From positions 10,232,501 to 10,296,500 of the forward strand of contig OY992840.1 in assembly GCA_963921425.1 (NCBI GenBank): 64,000 nt of DNA, in the 5' to 3' direction. The translations under genes were made by a program, and so were the position numbers. This stretch comes from Dryas octopetala (lineage: Eukaryota > Streptophyta > Magnoliopsida > Rosales > Rosaceae). Positions 1-13,507 of this stretch are shown here, piece after piece. Every line of letters starts with the position of its first letter. Positions within the stretch are counted from its first letter, which is position 1. A model generated the notes under the pieces. It searched no databases and had not been told where the DNA came from. It worked only from the letters and a program-made list of their open reading frames with translations.

Positions 1-125
1 TTTCTCATTCTCGAAAACAAGTGCAACACTCGAAGCAAAGTAGCAGGAGAATTCGGATCTTATCTCAATCAGATCCAACTACCATAATGCCAAACGGGTA
101 GACCCCTTTACCACACATTCTAACT

Positions 126-2889
126 ATGTTTAGCATGAGAAAGCTCCATAATTTTCCTCTTTCTCATGCTCTTTTGTGCTTTGTTTCTTTCCTTTTTGGA
201 ATCATTGTTGTTTCACCAGTAACTGACAAAGAGATTCTGCTTCAATTCAAAGGAAATATAACAAATGACCCCCACAATAGCTTAGCTTCATGGGTACTTA
301 GTGGGAATCCTTGCCAAGATTATATAGGTGTGTTCTGTAACACTGCTGGGTTTGTAGAGAGGATAGTTCTGTGGAATACTAGCTTAGGTGGAGTATTGTC
401 TCCGGCTTTGTCGGGGTTGAAATCCTTGAGGGTTTTGACATTGTTTGGGAACAGGTTTATAGGAAACATACCAAAAGAGTATGCTGATATTCAAACATTG
501 TGGAAGATCAATTTTAGCTCAAATGCGTTATCTGGGTCGATTCCGGAGTTTATAGGTGATTTGCCTAGCATTAGGCTTCTGGATTTGTCAAGGAATGGTT
601 TTACTGGGGAGATTCCATCAGCTTTGTTTAAGTACTGTTACAAAACCAAGTTCATTTCTTTGTCTCATAACTCTCTTTTGGGTTCAATTCCGGAATCATT
701 GGCTAACTGCTCGAATCTTGAAGGGTTTGATTTCTCTTTCAACAATCTCAGCAGTGGCATTCCTTTGCGAATTTGTGATATTCCAAGGTTAGATTATGTG
801 TCACTCAGAAGCAATGCCTTATCAGGGGGTGTTCTGCAGCAGCTTTCAGCTTGCCAGAGCTTGAAACTATTGGATCTTGGTAGCAATATGTTCACTGGTT
901 CAGCACCATTTGGGGTTCTTGGATCGAGAAATCTTACTTATTTCAATGTATCACATAATGAGTTCAATGGGGAGATTCCTCAGATTACAACTTGTAGTGA
1001 GACAATGGAGTATTTCGATGCTTCAGGGAATGCTTTGAATGGAGAGGTTCCTCTGAGTATTACTAATTGTAGAAGTCTCAAGGTCTTGGAGTTGGGATTC
1101 AATAAGCTGAGTGGGAGCATCCCAGATGTGCTTGGCAATCTGGATAGGCTTTTGGTGATTCAATTGTGTAATAATTCAATAAGTGGAACAATTCCAGAGA
1201 AGTTTGCAAACATTCAGCTGCTTCAGGTTTTGGATTTGCACAATCTCAACCTTGTTGGTGAAATACCCAATGATATAAGCAATTGCATGTTTCTTCGCGA
1301 GCTGTGAGTCCAAATACAATAACTAGAATTTGCTTAAATTTACATCAAATCAAGATTGCTTAGAATCTAACCAAAAAAAATCTTATTTATATTGTTGTTG
1401 CAGGGATGTCTCTGGTAATGCTTTACAAGGAGAAATTCCACAAAAGCTTTACAACATGACTTATCTTGAAATCCTTGACCTGCATAAAAACCAGCTCAAT
1501 GGAAGCATCCCACCAGACCTGGGAAACCTGTCAAAATTACAATATCTGGATCTGTCACAAAATTCACTTTCTGGGCCTATTCCTTCTTCTCTTGGGAATC
1601 TAACAAAGTTGACCTTTTTTAATCTTTCCTCCAATGACCTCTCAGGCACAATTCCTACAACTATCCAAGGTTATGGCTTGTCTGCATTTATTGACAATCC
1701 CTTTCTCTGTGGTGCCCCTTTGGACCAGCCTTGCTCAGCAAAGGGCAATGGTACTACGACTTCCACTTCGAGGAAACCCAAGGTTCTTAGTGTGTCTGCC
1801 ATCATTGCAATTGTTGCTGCTGCAGTGATTCTTACTGGGGTGTGTCTGGTATCCGTTATGAACATCATGGCCCGCAAAAGGAAGAAAGATGATGCAACAA
1901 TAGTTGTTGAGAGCACACCACTTGGTTCAACTGATTCAAATGTTATAATTGGGAAGCTGGTTCTCTTCAGCAAAAGTTTGCCCTCAAGGTATGAAGACTG
2001 GGAGTCTGGCACAAAAGCTTTGCTTGACAAAGAGTGTTTGATAGGTGGTGGATCAATTGGTACAGTCTACAGAACAGATTTTGAAGGTGGCATCTCAATT
2101 GCAGTGAAGAAGCTTGAGACTCTGGGAAGGATTAGAAACCAAGATGAATTTGAGCAAGAAATTGGAAGACTGGGCCAGCTTAAACATCCCAATTTAGTAG
2201 CTTTTCAAGGTTACTACTGGTCCTCAACAATGCAGTTGATGCTATCGGAATTTGTCCCAAATGGGAATTTGTATGACAATCTACATGGTCTTCATTATCC
2301 AGGCACAAGCACTGGCAGCGGCAATAGTGAATTGTATTGGTCTAGGAGATTCAAGATTGCTCTGGGAACGGCGAAAGCTCTTGGCTACCTTCACCATGAC
2401 TGTAGACCTCCCATTCTCCATCTCAACATTAAATCCACTAACATACTCTTAGATGAGAACTATGAGGCAAAGTTGTCTGATTATGGGTTGGCTAAATTGC
2501 TTCCCATTTTGGACAATCATGGTTTAACCAAATTCCACACTGCTGTAGGGTATGTTGCACCGGAGTTGGCTCAAAGTCTAAGACTAAGTGAGAAATGTGA
2601 TGTGTATAGCTTTGGAGTAATTCTTTTGGAGCTGGTCACAGGGAGGAAGCCAGTAGAGAGTCCAACAGCAAACCAGGTGGTGGTTTTGTGTGAATATGTT
2701 AGGGGGTTATTGGAGGGTGGCTTTGCTTCAGATTGCTTTGACAGAAGCTTAAGGGGTTTTGTAGAGAATGAACTGATTCAGGTTATGAAGTTGGGGCTGA
2801 TTTGTACATCTGAGATCCCTTCAAGAAGACCAAGCATGGCTGAGGTTGTTCAGGTTCTTGAGTCCATCAGAAATGGGTCAGAATCGTAG
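126..2889 (+). CDS. LRR receptor-like kinase, At1g12460/At1g62950 type, probable pseudokinase
   Basis: Two exons, 126-1303 and 1404-2889, join to 887 codons. The GTGAGT donor and TTGTTGTTGCAG acceptor restore the frame inside an LRR. Order: hydrophobic signal peptide (about 1-30), LRR N-terminal cap with the pair around NPCQDYIGVFC, a long row of LRRs (to about 490), a membrane helix (about 523-548) followed by RKRKK, then a kinase domain (about 590-880). The VAVK lysine is present (IAVKK, K628) and the DFG motif reads DYG (752-754). The HRD motif reads HLN (732-734), so the catalytic aspartate is asparagine. Length and this catalytic loop match the Arabidopsis At1g12460 class from memory. 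It should sit in the plasma membrane and signal mainly by binding partners; that role is inferred. M4 is an alternative start. Confidence 0.93.
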
Positions 2890-3574
2890 TAATCAAAATG
2901 AAACTGAAGAACTGTGTTTTTACCTCAGCATCAGATCAATGATGCATTTTTACTAGAGCAGAGGTCATAAAGAAAGTGGTTTAGCAGGAAGGGAACTTGC
3001 ATTAGTTATGGAGAGTAGAAAGTTTTTACATATAGGAAAAAAAGCATATAATTCTTTTGTAATCATTTGAGGTTACCAAATCAATTGTTTTTTACATTTT
3101 TAAATGTTGCAAATAAAACATTCATTCACTGTATCTCATTAATAGACAAACACTCAGTGTAGTTAAAACTTTATTCTTGTTTCATGTGCACACACATGCA
3201 AGGGAAGAGACACCTCTTCACCTCATCCCCTTCTATTAAATATTTTTCCATACATGCAGCCATGAGCTATGGGGAAATTTAAAGGCCATATTGTGTGTAA
3301 AGCATGAGTTTCTTTAAACTGCAAGATCAAAATCAAATAACCTCCAGATCTTGTCACGTGCATTAAGTCCAAGCACAAGTAGCTGTAGAATTTGAAGATC
3401 TATTAGATTGGACTTGGTCAAATTGGAATTTGGGTTGCACTTAGAAGTTAGTTCTTGGATTCAGAGTGAATGTCTCCTTCGACTGCAAACAACAGTATCT
3501 CTGAAGCTACAGCAAGAGTTATTACTTTAAAAATTTGTATGCAACCTGAACCTGGAGAATGAATGAACAACATT
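2890..3574. other. Shared 3' region of two convergent genes
   Basis: This 685-bp stretch lies between the stop codons of the receptor kinase (+) and the aminotransferase (-). An AATAAA polyadenylation-like signal for the kinase sits at 3112-3117. I see no other coding exon or transposon here. Confidence 0.6.
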
Positions 3575-6366
3575 TCAACTGTGTGATTTACAGGTTTCGG
3601 AAATTTTCCGAATTCGTTCCATAACAACAGGAATATCATTTTCAGTCAACATTGTAAAACAAAACCGGAACCATCCGGGTTCAATACAATGACAAGAAGA
3701 TCCAGGAGTTACATTAACCTTAGCTACATTCAACAACCTATCCCACAGCTCAAGCTCCCCTTTCTCACTGTAAGAGCGAATTAACCCACTCATGTCAGCC
3801 CAACAGTAGAAACCCCCATTGCTCTTTGTGCACTCAATGCCCAATTGCTTCAACCCTGTCACAAATTTAAGGTACATTCTTCGAAGCCTTTCTCTATTAA
3901 TCTCAATGAACTTTTGGATAAATTTGGTGTCTGAAAGCATAGAGATAAGCAACCGTTGGGATGGGACGGAAATGGATGAGAACCTTGTCAACCTTTTAGC
4001 AGCAGCAAGTACATTCTTGTTAAAGGAGTAGATTGCGCCCACCCTAAAACCTGGAAGAGAGAGGTCTTTAGATAAACCATATACTATATGAACTCTGTTC
4101 CGGTCGAGATCGTCCAATTCAACGATTTCTGCCATGCTTACAAACTCTTCACCTCCATGCGTGGGTCCAGCAAATATTTCATTTGAGATTATATGAATGT
4201 TCTTCTCTCTGGCAAAGTCTAGAAGACTGTATAGTGATTCACGACTAAGCAAACCGCCAACAGGATTTGAAGGATTAGAAATTATCATCCCACGAATTTT
4301 TGAACCGCGTTTCTTTGCCTGGTTGAATGCTCGGTCAAGAGCAGTTATACTTAAATTGAATTTGTCAGCACTACGGCATGTAACAGGTATTATTTCCACT
4401 CCAGTTCGCCACTTTACATCACCGTCCAAACTGCATAACATGTTCAGAAAGTCAGTTTTTCTTAGAGTCAGGGAGACTTACGTACAGAAACTCTTCATAA
4501 ATGTTCAGAACTCAGAACTTCAGATTAGTTGATAGTTATTACCCAGGGTAATATGGTGCTGGAACAAGAAATGCATTTCCACTGTCTGCTAGGCAGAAGC
4601 TTAGTATCTCAATGGCAGGGGTTGCACCAGCTGTCAATACTATTTGTGAGGGGTTGAAGGAAACTGAATTTCCCATGGCTTGAGACATGAATCCTGCTAC
4701 AGCCTACAGGTGTGGAAAAATTATAGAGGGCATAAAAACTCAATACAGTACAAAGAGATTTTCTTCAACAAAGAAAACAACACATTGTTCATGGGATAAT
4801 TGCCAGATTGGTTCTCAATTGCAGTATATATAACGTATAGAAGGTAAACGCATATACATCACAAAAATCAACCTGCACATTGTATAAAAGATTAAACATC
4901 TGACCAGAGACATATATTTCCTTAAGAGAGTTAGGAATTGGATAAAGAAGACTAGTCCATATAGATTTAGTACTTATAACTGTTAAAGATAATGGACTCA
5001 CATTTGACTAACCACTGCTAGTTCTAAAAAAATAATACCATTATTTCGGGTGAATGATGCAAATAATCAACTATGAAGTTCACAGAGTAATTATATTCGC
5101 CTGTAAATCATTCAAAGAAGCATTGTAACATTTCAAATAGCCACTTAAATTCAGTTGTGTCAAAAGACCTTGCCATTTTGTAAATTAGTGAATTCCACCT
5201 AAAGTTGGACATAAAATTTGAAAGTTAGGTCCATATTCCACCCTCAACCATTTTCAGTCATAAAAAAACAAGTGTTATTCAGTCCAGTTAGTGAATTCCA
5301 TCTAAAGTTGGACATAAAATTTGAAAGTTAGGTACATATTCCACCAAAAAACTCAACCATTTTCAGTCATCAAAAAACAAGTGTTATTCAATCAGAAATC
5401 CAATGAAAAAAGTGGATTTCCTTTAGTAACCTAAAACATGTCGTATTGCACGCAGCAAACTAAAGCATATGCTACAAAAGTACAAAGTTGAAACTCAAAT
5501 CAGGTTCCATATCAACTTACAAAAATGATGCATTCAACTTAAACATTTGCATGGTAAGAACATGCTTTGAAGATCAATTCACATGAATATTCTTTAACAC
5601 CCATGTAAAAGTAAATTGAGTAAATATGACATACCACTTTCAGCTCCATTAAGCCATCAAAAGGCTGGTAACAAGCAATCCCACTTATACCAAGCTCCCC
5701 ACCACCCAATATTGCCTCCGTTACATTCTCCACCAGCCAATCTCGAACCAAGTCCAACGATAACTACACCCACCAAAAAATTCCTCAAAACCCATTAAAC
5801 CAATTTTTTTTTTTTTTTTAAGATGGCTAAAGACTCAAAGAAAAACAAGTATACAAGCAAAACCCAATTCAACCCACCTTGTTTTCATCCAAACCGAGCT
5901 GGATAACCCCATTCGGATTACCCAACTCGTCATACGGATCCTCCTCGACCCTGCTCAACCCAACGAAGTACGGCGACTCACCACCTTTCAAAACCGAATT
6001 CGCACGGCCCGAAACGTAAACCGGCCCGCCCGCACCCCTCGGCGAGAGGAGGGTGCGGGAGAGGTTACGTGACAGAACGGGAACTACTTCCGCCAGCTGT
6101 CCCGCCAGCGGGTCGGAGTCGGATTCCGGGGAAGGCGGAGGCGTGGGGGGGTTGGAGGTGGAACGGTGGCGTTTCAAGTAGAGTTGGAGGAAATAGAAGA
6201 GAGCGCATGGGATGACCGAGCCCAAAACGAGACCTCCCCTGCCCTGAACTACGCCTTGGAGCGGGACTATAACTCTCATGGCGGTGGTGCCTCCTCCTCC
6301 TCCGCCAGTGGACCGTCTGGGGGTGTCTTTCTCCGGTGAGGAGTGGCGGACTCGGGTCCTGGTCAT
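3575..6366 (-). CDS. ACS10: ACS10/ACS12-type aminotransferase (ACC-synthase-like)
   Basis: Four exons on the minus strand: 6366-5878, 5763-5635, 4703-4543 and 4430-3575, giving 544 codons with frame kept at each GT-AG junction. The N-terminus has a glycine run, then a conserved [17 protein letters not shown] block and a hydrophobic segment ([17 protein letters not shown]), which suggests membrane anchoring. The fold-type I PLP core follows: [28 protein letters not shown], and [12 protein letters not shown] with the PLP lysine, ending near CKSHS. The anchored N-terminus assigns it to the ACS10/ACS12 clade. In Arabidopsis that clade has aspartate/aromatic aminotransferase activity rather than ACC synthase activity (published family knowledge). 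It is intact, of usual length, and convergent with the receptor kinase. Confidence 0.93.
5185..5394. repeat. About 105-bp tandem duplication in intron 2 of the ACS10-like gene
   Basis: Two head-to-tail copies, about 5185-5284 and 5288-5394, share GTGAATTCCA.CTAAAGTTGG, then ATAAAATTTGAAAGTTAGGT, then CTCAACCATTTTCAGTCAT and AAGTGTTATTCA. They differ by a few substitutions and one short A-rich insertion. The repeat is wholly intronic and leaves the splice sites intact. Confidence 0.85.
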
Positions 6367-9300
6367 TCTGGAGACATCCGGGCGGGCCTAAAATGGGTAT
6401 TCGGGTCGACTGAGAATACAAGAAGAAGAAGGGTGTGTGTGTGTTACAGTGTTGTAGTGTTGTGCGTGCGAGAGTAATGTGAAGAAAATGTTTGGATTAA
6501 TTTTGTTATTTGTGTGCGCCGGTCCTTTGTTTAAGGCGAACAATTGGATCCAGTCGTTGGGATTTTTTGGTGGGAGGAGGGATTATTTAGCTGGGTTCTG
6601 GGATTTTACTCATATACCCTTTTTAATTTACTTCATTGATTTGGTTACACTTGGACGACGTCGTTAGAGTTAGGCAAGCTTGAGCTGAACTCAACTGAAT
6701 TATTATTTTTAATTTTTGGAGATTTGGATGGATAACTTGTTTGAATCTTGTTATTTTGGACTAAGGGACTACTATCTATAATGTAATTATGATAATCGAG
6801 TCATTTTTGGGTCACCAACATAAATCTTAAATTGTTGTTCAGACTCCAGAATATGTTTATTATAGGTATGCTTGATTTTGCTATAAGTATTTTTTTTTTT
6901 TTTTACGCTGAAAGTATTTATTTATTTGAAATCGTTAATTTTCAACAAATTCACATTCGGTTTAACATAAATTGAATTGTAAATCTTACAATTTAATCAA
7001 ATCTGATTTGAGATTAAAATCTAATTCAATAACATCGATGATTGATATTCTAATAAAGGTAAAACATATTGAAATATGAAAACAATTATAATAAAATAGA
7101 TTCTTATAACAAAATTTAGTAAATGTGAAATGAAGATATCACGCTAATAAAAGTGTTTTAGTTATATAATGTATCAATAAGAAATCAAGTAAATTATGCA
7201 AGATTAGATTTGATTGTGTTTTCACGAAAAATAATATGAATGTTATTTTTGAAGATAGCTATTTGATCTAATTCGTCAAAATCACCAAGCTAATTAAATT
7301 AGGTTAAATCAGTTGACTCCAACAAATTAGATTAGAATTACAATGGTCACGGGCTCATTGCCGATCTTGGCATCTCCTCACATGGAAGCATCCTTTTTTA
7401 AGCTAGTGGTCAAATGAACTTTCTCCGTATATACTTCTAAAACGCATAACAAGTAACACTCCATTTTAGTTTTAAAATGTTTTTGGTCAAACAAACATTT
7501 TAATTAGCCAAACAAATTAGCCTTGGGTTTTATAGTAATTTCAGCAGCCACACTAATTTAATCACGTATTATATTAATATATTATTTTTTTTGGCCAAGT
7601 ATATTAATATATTATTTGCCCACTAGGAAACATTGTTTATATCTGACAATATTGTACGGTTCTCCCTCCATTTGAAATCCCTAGGAATCTCCACACAAGC
7701 AAAGGTAGAATCTATAGACTAATAATTGATCCAATGATCCTCTTTAAGTCTTGCCTTTACTTAGCAGTAGAAAACAATCTCTCGGTTTTGTCCCTTCCCG
7801 TGTCCACCACACAACCACAATTTAAGCAACCAAGTCTGCCAACCCATCATCAAATATCCCAATGAAATGAAATCAAACTCACCTCTCCTTGTTTCCCCTC
7901 CTCCTAGTAAGCCTAGGAGGTGTAATTCTCATGTAAACTATGAATTGTCACTCTTGCAAGCTTTTTGATTTTGTTGTTTTTCTTAGACAAGTGCAAAGGC
8001 TTTTTGGTTAGGACCATTTTCTACAATTATAGCATTCAAAATCCGAAATCATCCAAAAAAGACATTAGAATTTCTAATTTGGGCTCTTATATCCCTCATG
8101 TGTGGCAAAACTCGAGCCAAACACATAATGACCTACAATTAGTGATATGGAGCGTGTTCTAACAATAGACTTAACACATAAAATGTTCACTATAATACTA
8201 TGCATATAAAAGTTAGAGCATCAAACTCAAAATTAATTGACAATAAATGAAAAATATGTCCATGACATTATATGTCATAGTTCAATTTATGCAAGACACA
8301 AAATTCTTGATGTGAGATTCTAGACTCTCAACATGCAAATCTGATGAGAATTTAGCCAAACACATATTTTGATGCAAATTTGAATAGAGAAATTTAAAAT
8401 CTTAAATATTATGACGCAAACCTTAAAATTACAAATTCTAATTTCATTTTTCATTTTTTCTTAATCCTTCTATTTATAAAATTAATAAATAATAGAAAAT
8501 ATTTGTTTGAGTCTGAAGTGTTGAGTGTAAAATTGGCATCTAGAGTCAACGCAGGCAAGTTTACAAGCAAACCAATTGGTTCAACAACAGATGGTTATCC
8601 AAACGAGGCTGATAACGTACAGTAATGTCGCGGTATATTTTGGACTTTGGAGCACGCAAGCTTTCACACTCCCACATATATATGCTAATACTTTTGAATG
8701 TGAATTGTGGTTCGTGACTATACAGTTTTTAATTCTTGAAAACCAAGGGTTGCAATAAGAAGAGCGCAAATTTTCTTGTATTTTCGCAGAGTGCAACTGC
8801 AAATAGTGTTTTGGGGGGCATATGGTAAACACATCCCCTACAATAAGCTCAAATTTACCTTAAGCTTATTGGGCCGGAACACATGCCTTTCAAGCATTGG
8901 AGAAAAATAGGTTGATTAGAGTATTGCCGCAACCACACGTCGGAAAAGTGAAGAGTTATCAATTAGTATTAAGGAGTTAGACCACATATACTAACGTCGA
9001 GGCTTTTTAGTAAAACTTCATACTTGTTTAATGTCGCGGTTAACTAATTAAATTGAAATGAATATAGGCATGTGTGGTGTGTGCGCCTTTATGAAGGTGC
9101 ATGGTCAAACTCATCACTAGCTTCCGCACAATACCAAAGTGGTCATTTTTAGATTGAACTAGTAAAAATGGTGTAAATGACTCTTATATAGGGTCTATAA
9201 TAGTGTAGTTATGTTAATGAGTTGTCTTATATTTCATTTTTTACATGTTCTTTTATTAGTACACTTATTAGTTGTGTGGATTTGAACCGTGGTTCCTTCT

Positions 9301-10987
9301 CTCTACATAGAGAGATAGAGAATGGACAGCAAATTAATCCACATATAATTGAAGTACCCCTTCAACAAAATTTCTCCCTCCACTCTTGCCCAAATCAGAA
9401 GACAATTTAACAAGGACATGCATCATTAACACTTGTGATGGTCAAAAAACACATAGAGAGAGATAGAGAATGGACATAAAATGAATCCACATGGCTAGCT
9501 TTGGCTTTGGCTTTGGCTTTGGTGATGGATGTTGATGTTTGAGGCTAGCTTTGGTGCAAAACTTAGCTGGACAAGTATCTTCTAACAAAAACAAAGACAT
9601 CTCTTCTTGTGGGCTTTATAATCTGGTTGGACACTGATATGGTAATGGCATGGCCTACTGGATTATTGGCCTCTTGTTGAATCAGATCAAGTCCAGCCAA
9701 TAATTTGGTATATATAGCTAGCTGTCCCCTTTATATTGGCCTTATATATAGCCAACTTGTCTAATAAGATTATGTGTGGTACTGCATTTGGTGAAGAGTA
9801 TGAAGACCACTAGTTTAATTTGCAGCTTAATTAAGTCATGCCTAGCTGAAGGCTGAAGATTATACATAGGAAGAAACAATTGTCAGCATTAATAAATAAA
9901 CATTGGTGCATGTGTGCAAATGTGATTGGCTGTTTTTCTTCACATATCTATTCTAACTTTTACATATTGTCTTTGGGTGTCATTAGAGTACAGAGTGCAT
10001 ATTTTGTCAAGGACAAAATAATATAAAGGGTTTAGAGAGATTAATTCATGTGGTATGTCATATGGGGTATTCTCTTACAATGAGGTAGGACTCACAACGC
10101 ATAAGACCCACTTCTTTATGAGAGAATGTCTCATAAGACATGACCTAATCTTGCATGAACGACAGAACGAGCAATATAAAAACATAAAACATGAGTAAAA
10201 AGTGCCAAAAACTTCTTAGCATCCTCCAATAGGTGCCCATTGAAAGCTAGTTCAAGAATTAGTGAAATGTCTATTGTCTCTAACAATTAATATATTTTCT
10301 AACAAACGTTTAGGACCGACCCGACGGGTGTGTAGACCGGCGCGGCTGCACACGGCTCGACAAATAAGGAGGCCTCCTATGAAATGTTATAGCCCAATAG
10401 TAAAGGCCCATTTTCTGATTGTGTGATTTATTGGGTTTTTTTTTTTTTTTTCACATTTTCAATAAAAGAATTGGCCTTATTTCTTCTTGTACAAGTCCGG
10501 CCTTTTTTTTTATTTTTTATTAAATGAATCTCTTTTTGCTTGAATTTTTTATTTCCTCAATTGCAATAAGAAAATGGGCTACAATTAGTGGAGAAAATGT
10601 TGGTTATGCTTTCTTTGGATGATGGATTTCTTATACAAATAATTTTTACTTTTTGAAAAAGGGCCTCAACTGTTATTTTTTCTAACTCCCCATTAATATT
10701 ATCCTAGGACCCAGGTATCAATGAATTCAAAAGACATATATGTACATGTCATGTATGATGTATCACATGGTTTTATATAAGGATTTTTTCAAAATTATTC
10801 CCAACAATAGAGTAGAATACAATGTAACTTAGCCCAAAGTCCTCTTTGCCAGTTGATGGATCAGCCCATATATGAATTTGTTTCCCAGCCCATACAAGAA
10901 CCACCATTTGTTGATATCTCTCACACTTAATTATCACTGCTGATCATGGCCAAAAAAAAAATTATCACTGTGATAATTTCTAACAAT
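6367..10987. other. Intergenic DNA, no gene seen
   Basis: The first few hundred bases are the upstream region of the ACS10-like gene. The rest is AT-rich and stop-filled in all frames. A pair of about 37-bp direct repeats beginning AGAGAGATAGAGAATGGACA lies at about 9308-9345 and 9455-9492. A short CTTTGG array lies near 9500-9525. A small GC-rich patch near 10315-10375 (CCGACCCGACGGGTGTG) is not part of any reading frame I trust. Confidence 0.6.
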
Positions 10988-11370
10988 AATGCTAGTTGTC
11001 CCACATTTTTTCTCCCACATTTGTATCTCACCTGATGTGTCATTACTTTACCAGTAGTGCTATATATACCACATTTTTATACCATAATTTCATACCACCT
11101 TATGTGGCAACTTACATGGCATTCATACATTGGATACTAAAAATAAAAATAAAAACCCAAAAAGGAAAAGAAAAACTTTGTCCAATAAAGTAATGACACG
11201 TCAGATGATATAAAAATGTGGTATAAGAATGTGGTAAGTATAGCATTTGGAAGGGTATTCTCTTTTTCTTTTTTAAGTTTTATTTTTTAAGTTTTAGTGT
11301 CCAATATATGAATGTCATGTAAGATGGTATGAAATTGTGATATAAAAATGTGGTAAGTGTAGCATTACTG
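10988..11370. mobile_element. Interleaved inverted-repeat (foldback) MITE complex
   Basis: Two pairs of inverted arms overlap. Arm A (10988-11050, starting AATGCTAG) is the reverse complement of 11186-11247 (ending TATAGCATT). Arm B (11052 to about 11150, starting CAGTAGTGCTATATATACC) is the reverse complement of about 11272-11370 (ending GTAGCATTACTG). There is no transposase ORF. A related copy lies at 14826-15023. I could not assign a clear target duplication, so the superfamily is left open. One insertion inside a relative would explain the A-B-A'-B' order. Confidence 0.75.
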
Positions 11371-13282
11371 AATTTCTAATCAAACAACAGAAATTTTGAT
11401 ACAACAAGATGTTTGAAACTTTGAATACTGCCAGATCTAGAAACAAAACAAAAATTATTTCATTTAATCTTATCTTTTTATCTTTCTTTTTTTTTTCTAC
11501 TCTTAACCCAAATCTTAAAAAGAAAAAGACTCATATGAATCAACTATTTCTATATTTATTTTTTCTGGATTTGTAAGCATCAAATTTAGCAGCAATAGAA
11601 AAGAGAGTACTTCAGTAGGTCATCTAGATGATGCAAAATGATAAAGAGGAGTTACTATAAATATGCATGCATGTATAGGACCATTGGTAGGTGATGCAAA
11701 CTGGAAGTCTGGAAAGGTATCCAATGTGGGCACAAATACATACCACATTGAATTAATGAATCAAACAAACAAGCTAAACTAGTAAATGATCATTTACATA
11801 TTTCTGTTATATATGTCTGAAATTTTCAGCTACTAAGTACTCTTCACATTTAATCAAAAAGCCCCCAAATAATTTAAGCACATTGAAGAAGAGACAATAG
11901 ACATCATTATTTTTCATGGAGGATTTAGTGGGACCCGAATTTCAAATTTCTTTGAAAGAACAGAGTAATAACTAATAACCTTTACACAATTTTATATATA
12001 CAAATGCACACTATATACAAGACTGATCAATTAACCTTTGTTAGTGGGTCAGCTCAAAAAAAAAAAAAAACCTTGTTAGTGTTACATTTCATTTAATTCA
12101 ATGAATCAATTTGCATATTTTCATAGCCAAAATTTTTTTTTTGCATATTTTGTTCAAAAATTCAAGTTTATACCAGAGTCTCTTTAGTGGGACATTGTGG
12201 CCCATTGTGTTGAATTTTTCCTCATTAGGAATCTTGTTGACTGAGATCACATGGTACTTCAGAAGCACCAAAAAGTCCACATTTATGTCTTACCAAAAAA
12301 AAAAAGTCCACATTTATGATGTTCTTTTTAACTATTCTTGTGCAAGAGTGCAAGACAATTGTCATAATCACAGTGACGTCTTGGATTATGTTAGAGAAAA
12401 TATGATGGTATCTTTTAGTAATTATCTGATATGTAAAGGTAAAGGTGACTCTAGAAATGCACTAAATTAATTACATCCATTATCAATGATTTTTTTCATT
12501 TTACCTTCACATATTTTTAGTTTATTAAATTTATACTATCTTTTTTTTGGGTCAATAATTTATACTGAACTGGGGAGAGCAAAAGCCTAAACAAATCCGA
12601 AAAATCAACCAAACCAACTCGTTCAGTATATTTCCGTTTGTTTTTTTTTTTTTTTTTTTGTGTTTTAATTAGAAGCTCAAAATGAAAAAAAAAGTTAAGT
12701 CAAACTTCAACCAGCTCAAAACTTAAGTAGAAATCCAAATTGTTCACCGAGCGTTCGGCAGATGTATCTGCATGCATCTTCAAACAAAAACATGCATCTA
12801 TAATCTAAAACATATCATATGCAAGTTAAAAAGATGCATCTGCAACCTAAAAAATGAATATGCAACCTAAAAATATGCATCTACAACCTAAAAATGTGCA
12901 AATGTAGATACAGATGTAGATGCAAGCTATTAAGCTCTAGGCAAGCTACCAAGCGCTCGGTAGTGCATTTTCCGTCTCCGCCATGCATACACGGACATAT
13001 TGGGCTGAAATTTAATTTTGAATTAATTACTCTAAGGTACCTTTTACTTATTGTTTTTACTATCTAGTGCACCAATTAGTTTTTTTTAATAACAAGGTAA
13101 GTTGCAGCTAGTTGGCTTATCTTGAAATCTGGTCAATTGTCATTTTATTTCCTTTTTGTCTTTCTCTTTCTTCTCTCTTCACGTTCATCTTCTCTCTTTA
13201 TGCATTTATGCCATTTTAAGTCAAACTGCAGTTTTTTGCATTTTTCTGCAGTTTCTAGAACTGCAGTTTTCTGCAGTTTCTG
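11371..13282. other. Intergenic AT-rich DNA, no gene seen
   Basis: Poly-T/A runs and short ORFs only. Near 12760-12950 a short motif (GATGCATCT / TGCAACCTAAAAA) recurs several times as a weak degenerate repeat. Nothing here supports a gene. Confidence 0.55.
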
Positions 13283-13494
13283 AAACTGCATAAAAAACTA
13301 TAGTTTATGCAGTTTACAGTGAACTGAAACTGCAGTTTCTGGAATTACAAGTGAACTTTCTGCAGTTTCTGAAACTGCAAGTGAACTGAAACTGCATAAA
13401 AAACTGCAGTTTATGCAGTTTACAGTGAACTGAAACTGCAGTTTCTGGAATTACAAGTGAACTTTCTGCAGTTTCTGAAACTGCAAGTGAACTG
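13283..13494. repeat. 106-bp minisatellite, two units, rich in CTGCAG
   Basis: Unit 1 (13283-13388) and unit 2 (13389-13494) are nearly identical: each starts GAAACTGCATAAAAAACT and contains GCAGTTTCTGGAATTACAAG. Each unit is built from the smaller motif GCAGTTTCTGAAACTGC, itself an inverted repeat. Degenerate pieces extend to about 13225 on the left and 13507 on the right. Confidence 0.88.
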
Positions 13495-13507
13495 AAACTG
13501 CAGAAAC

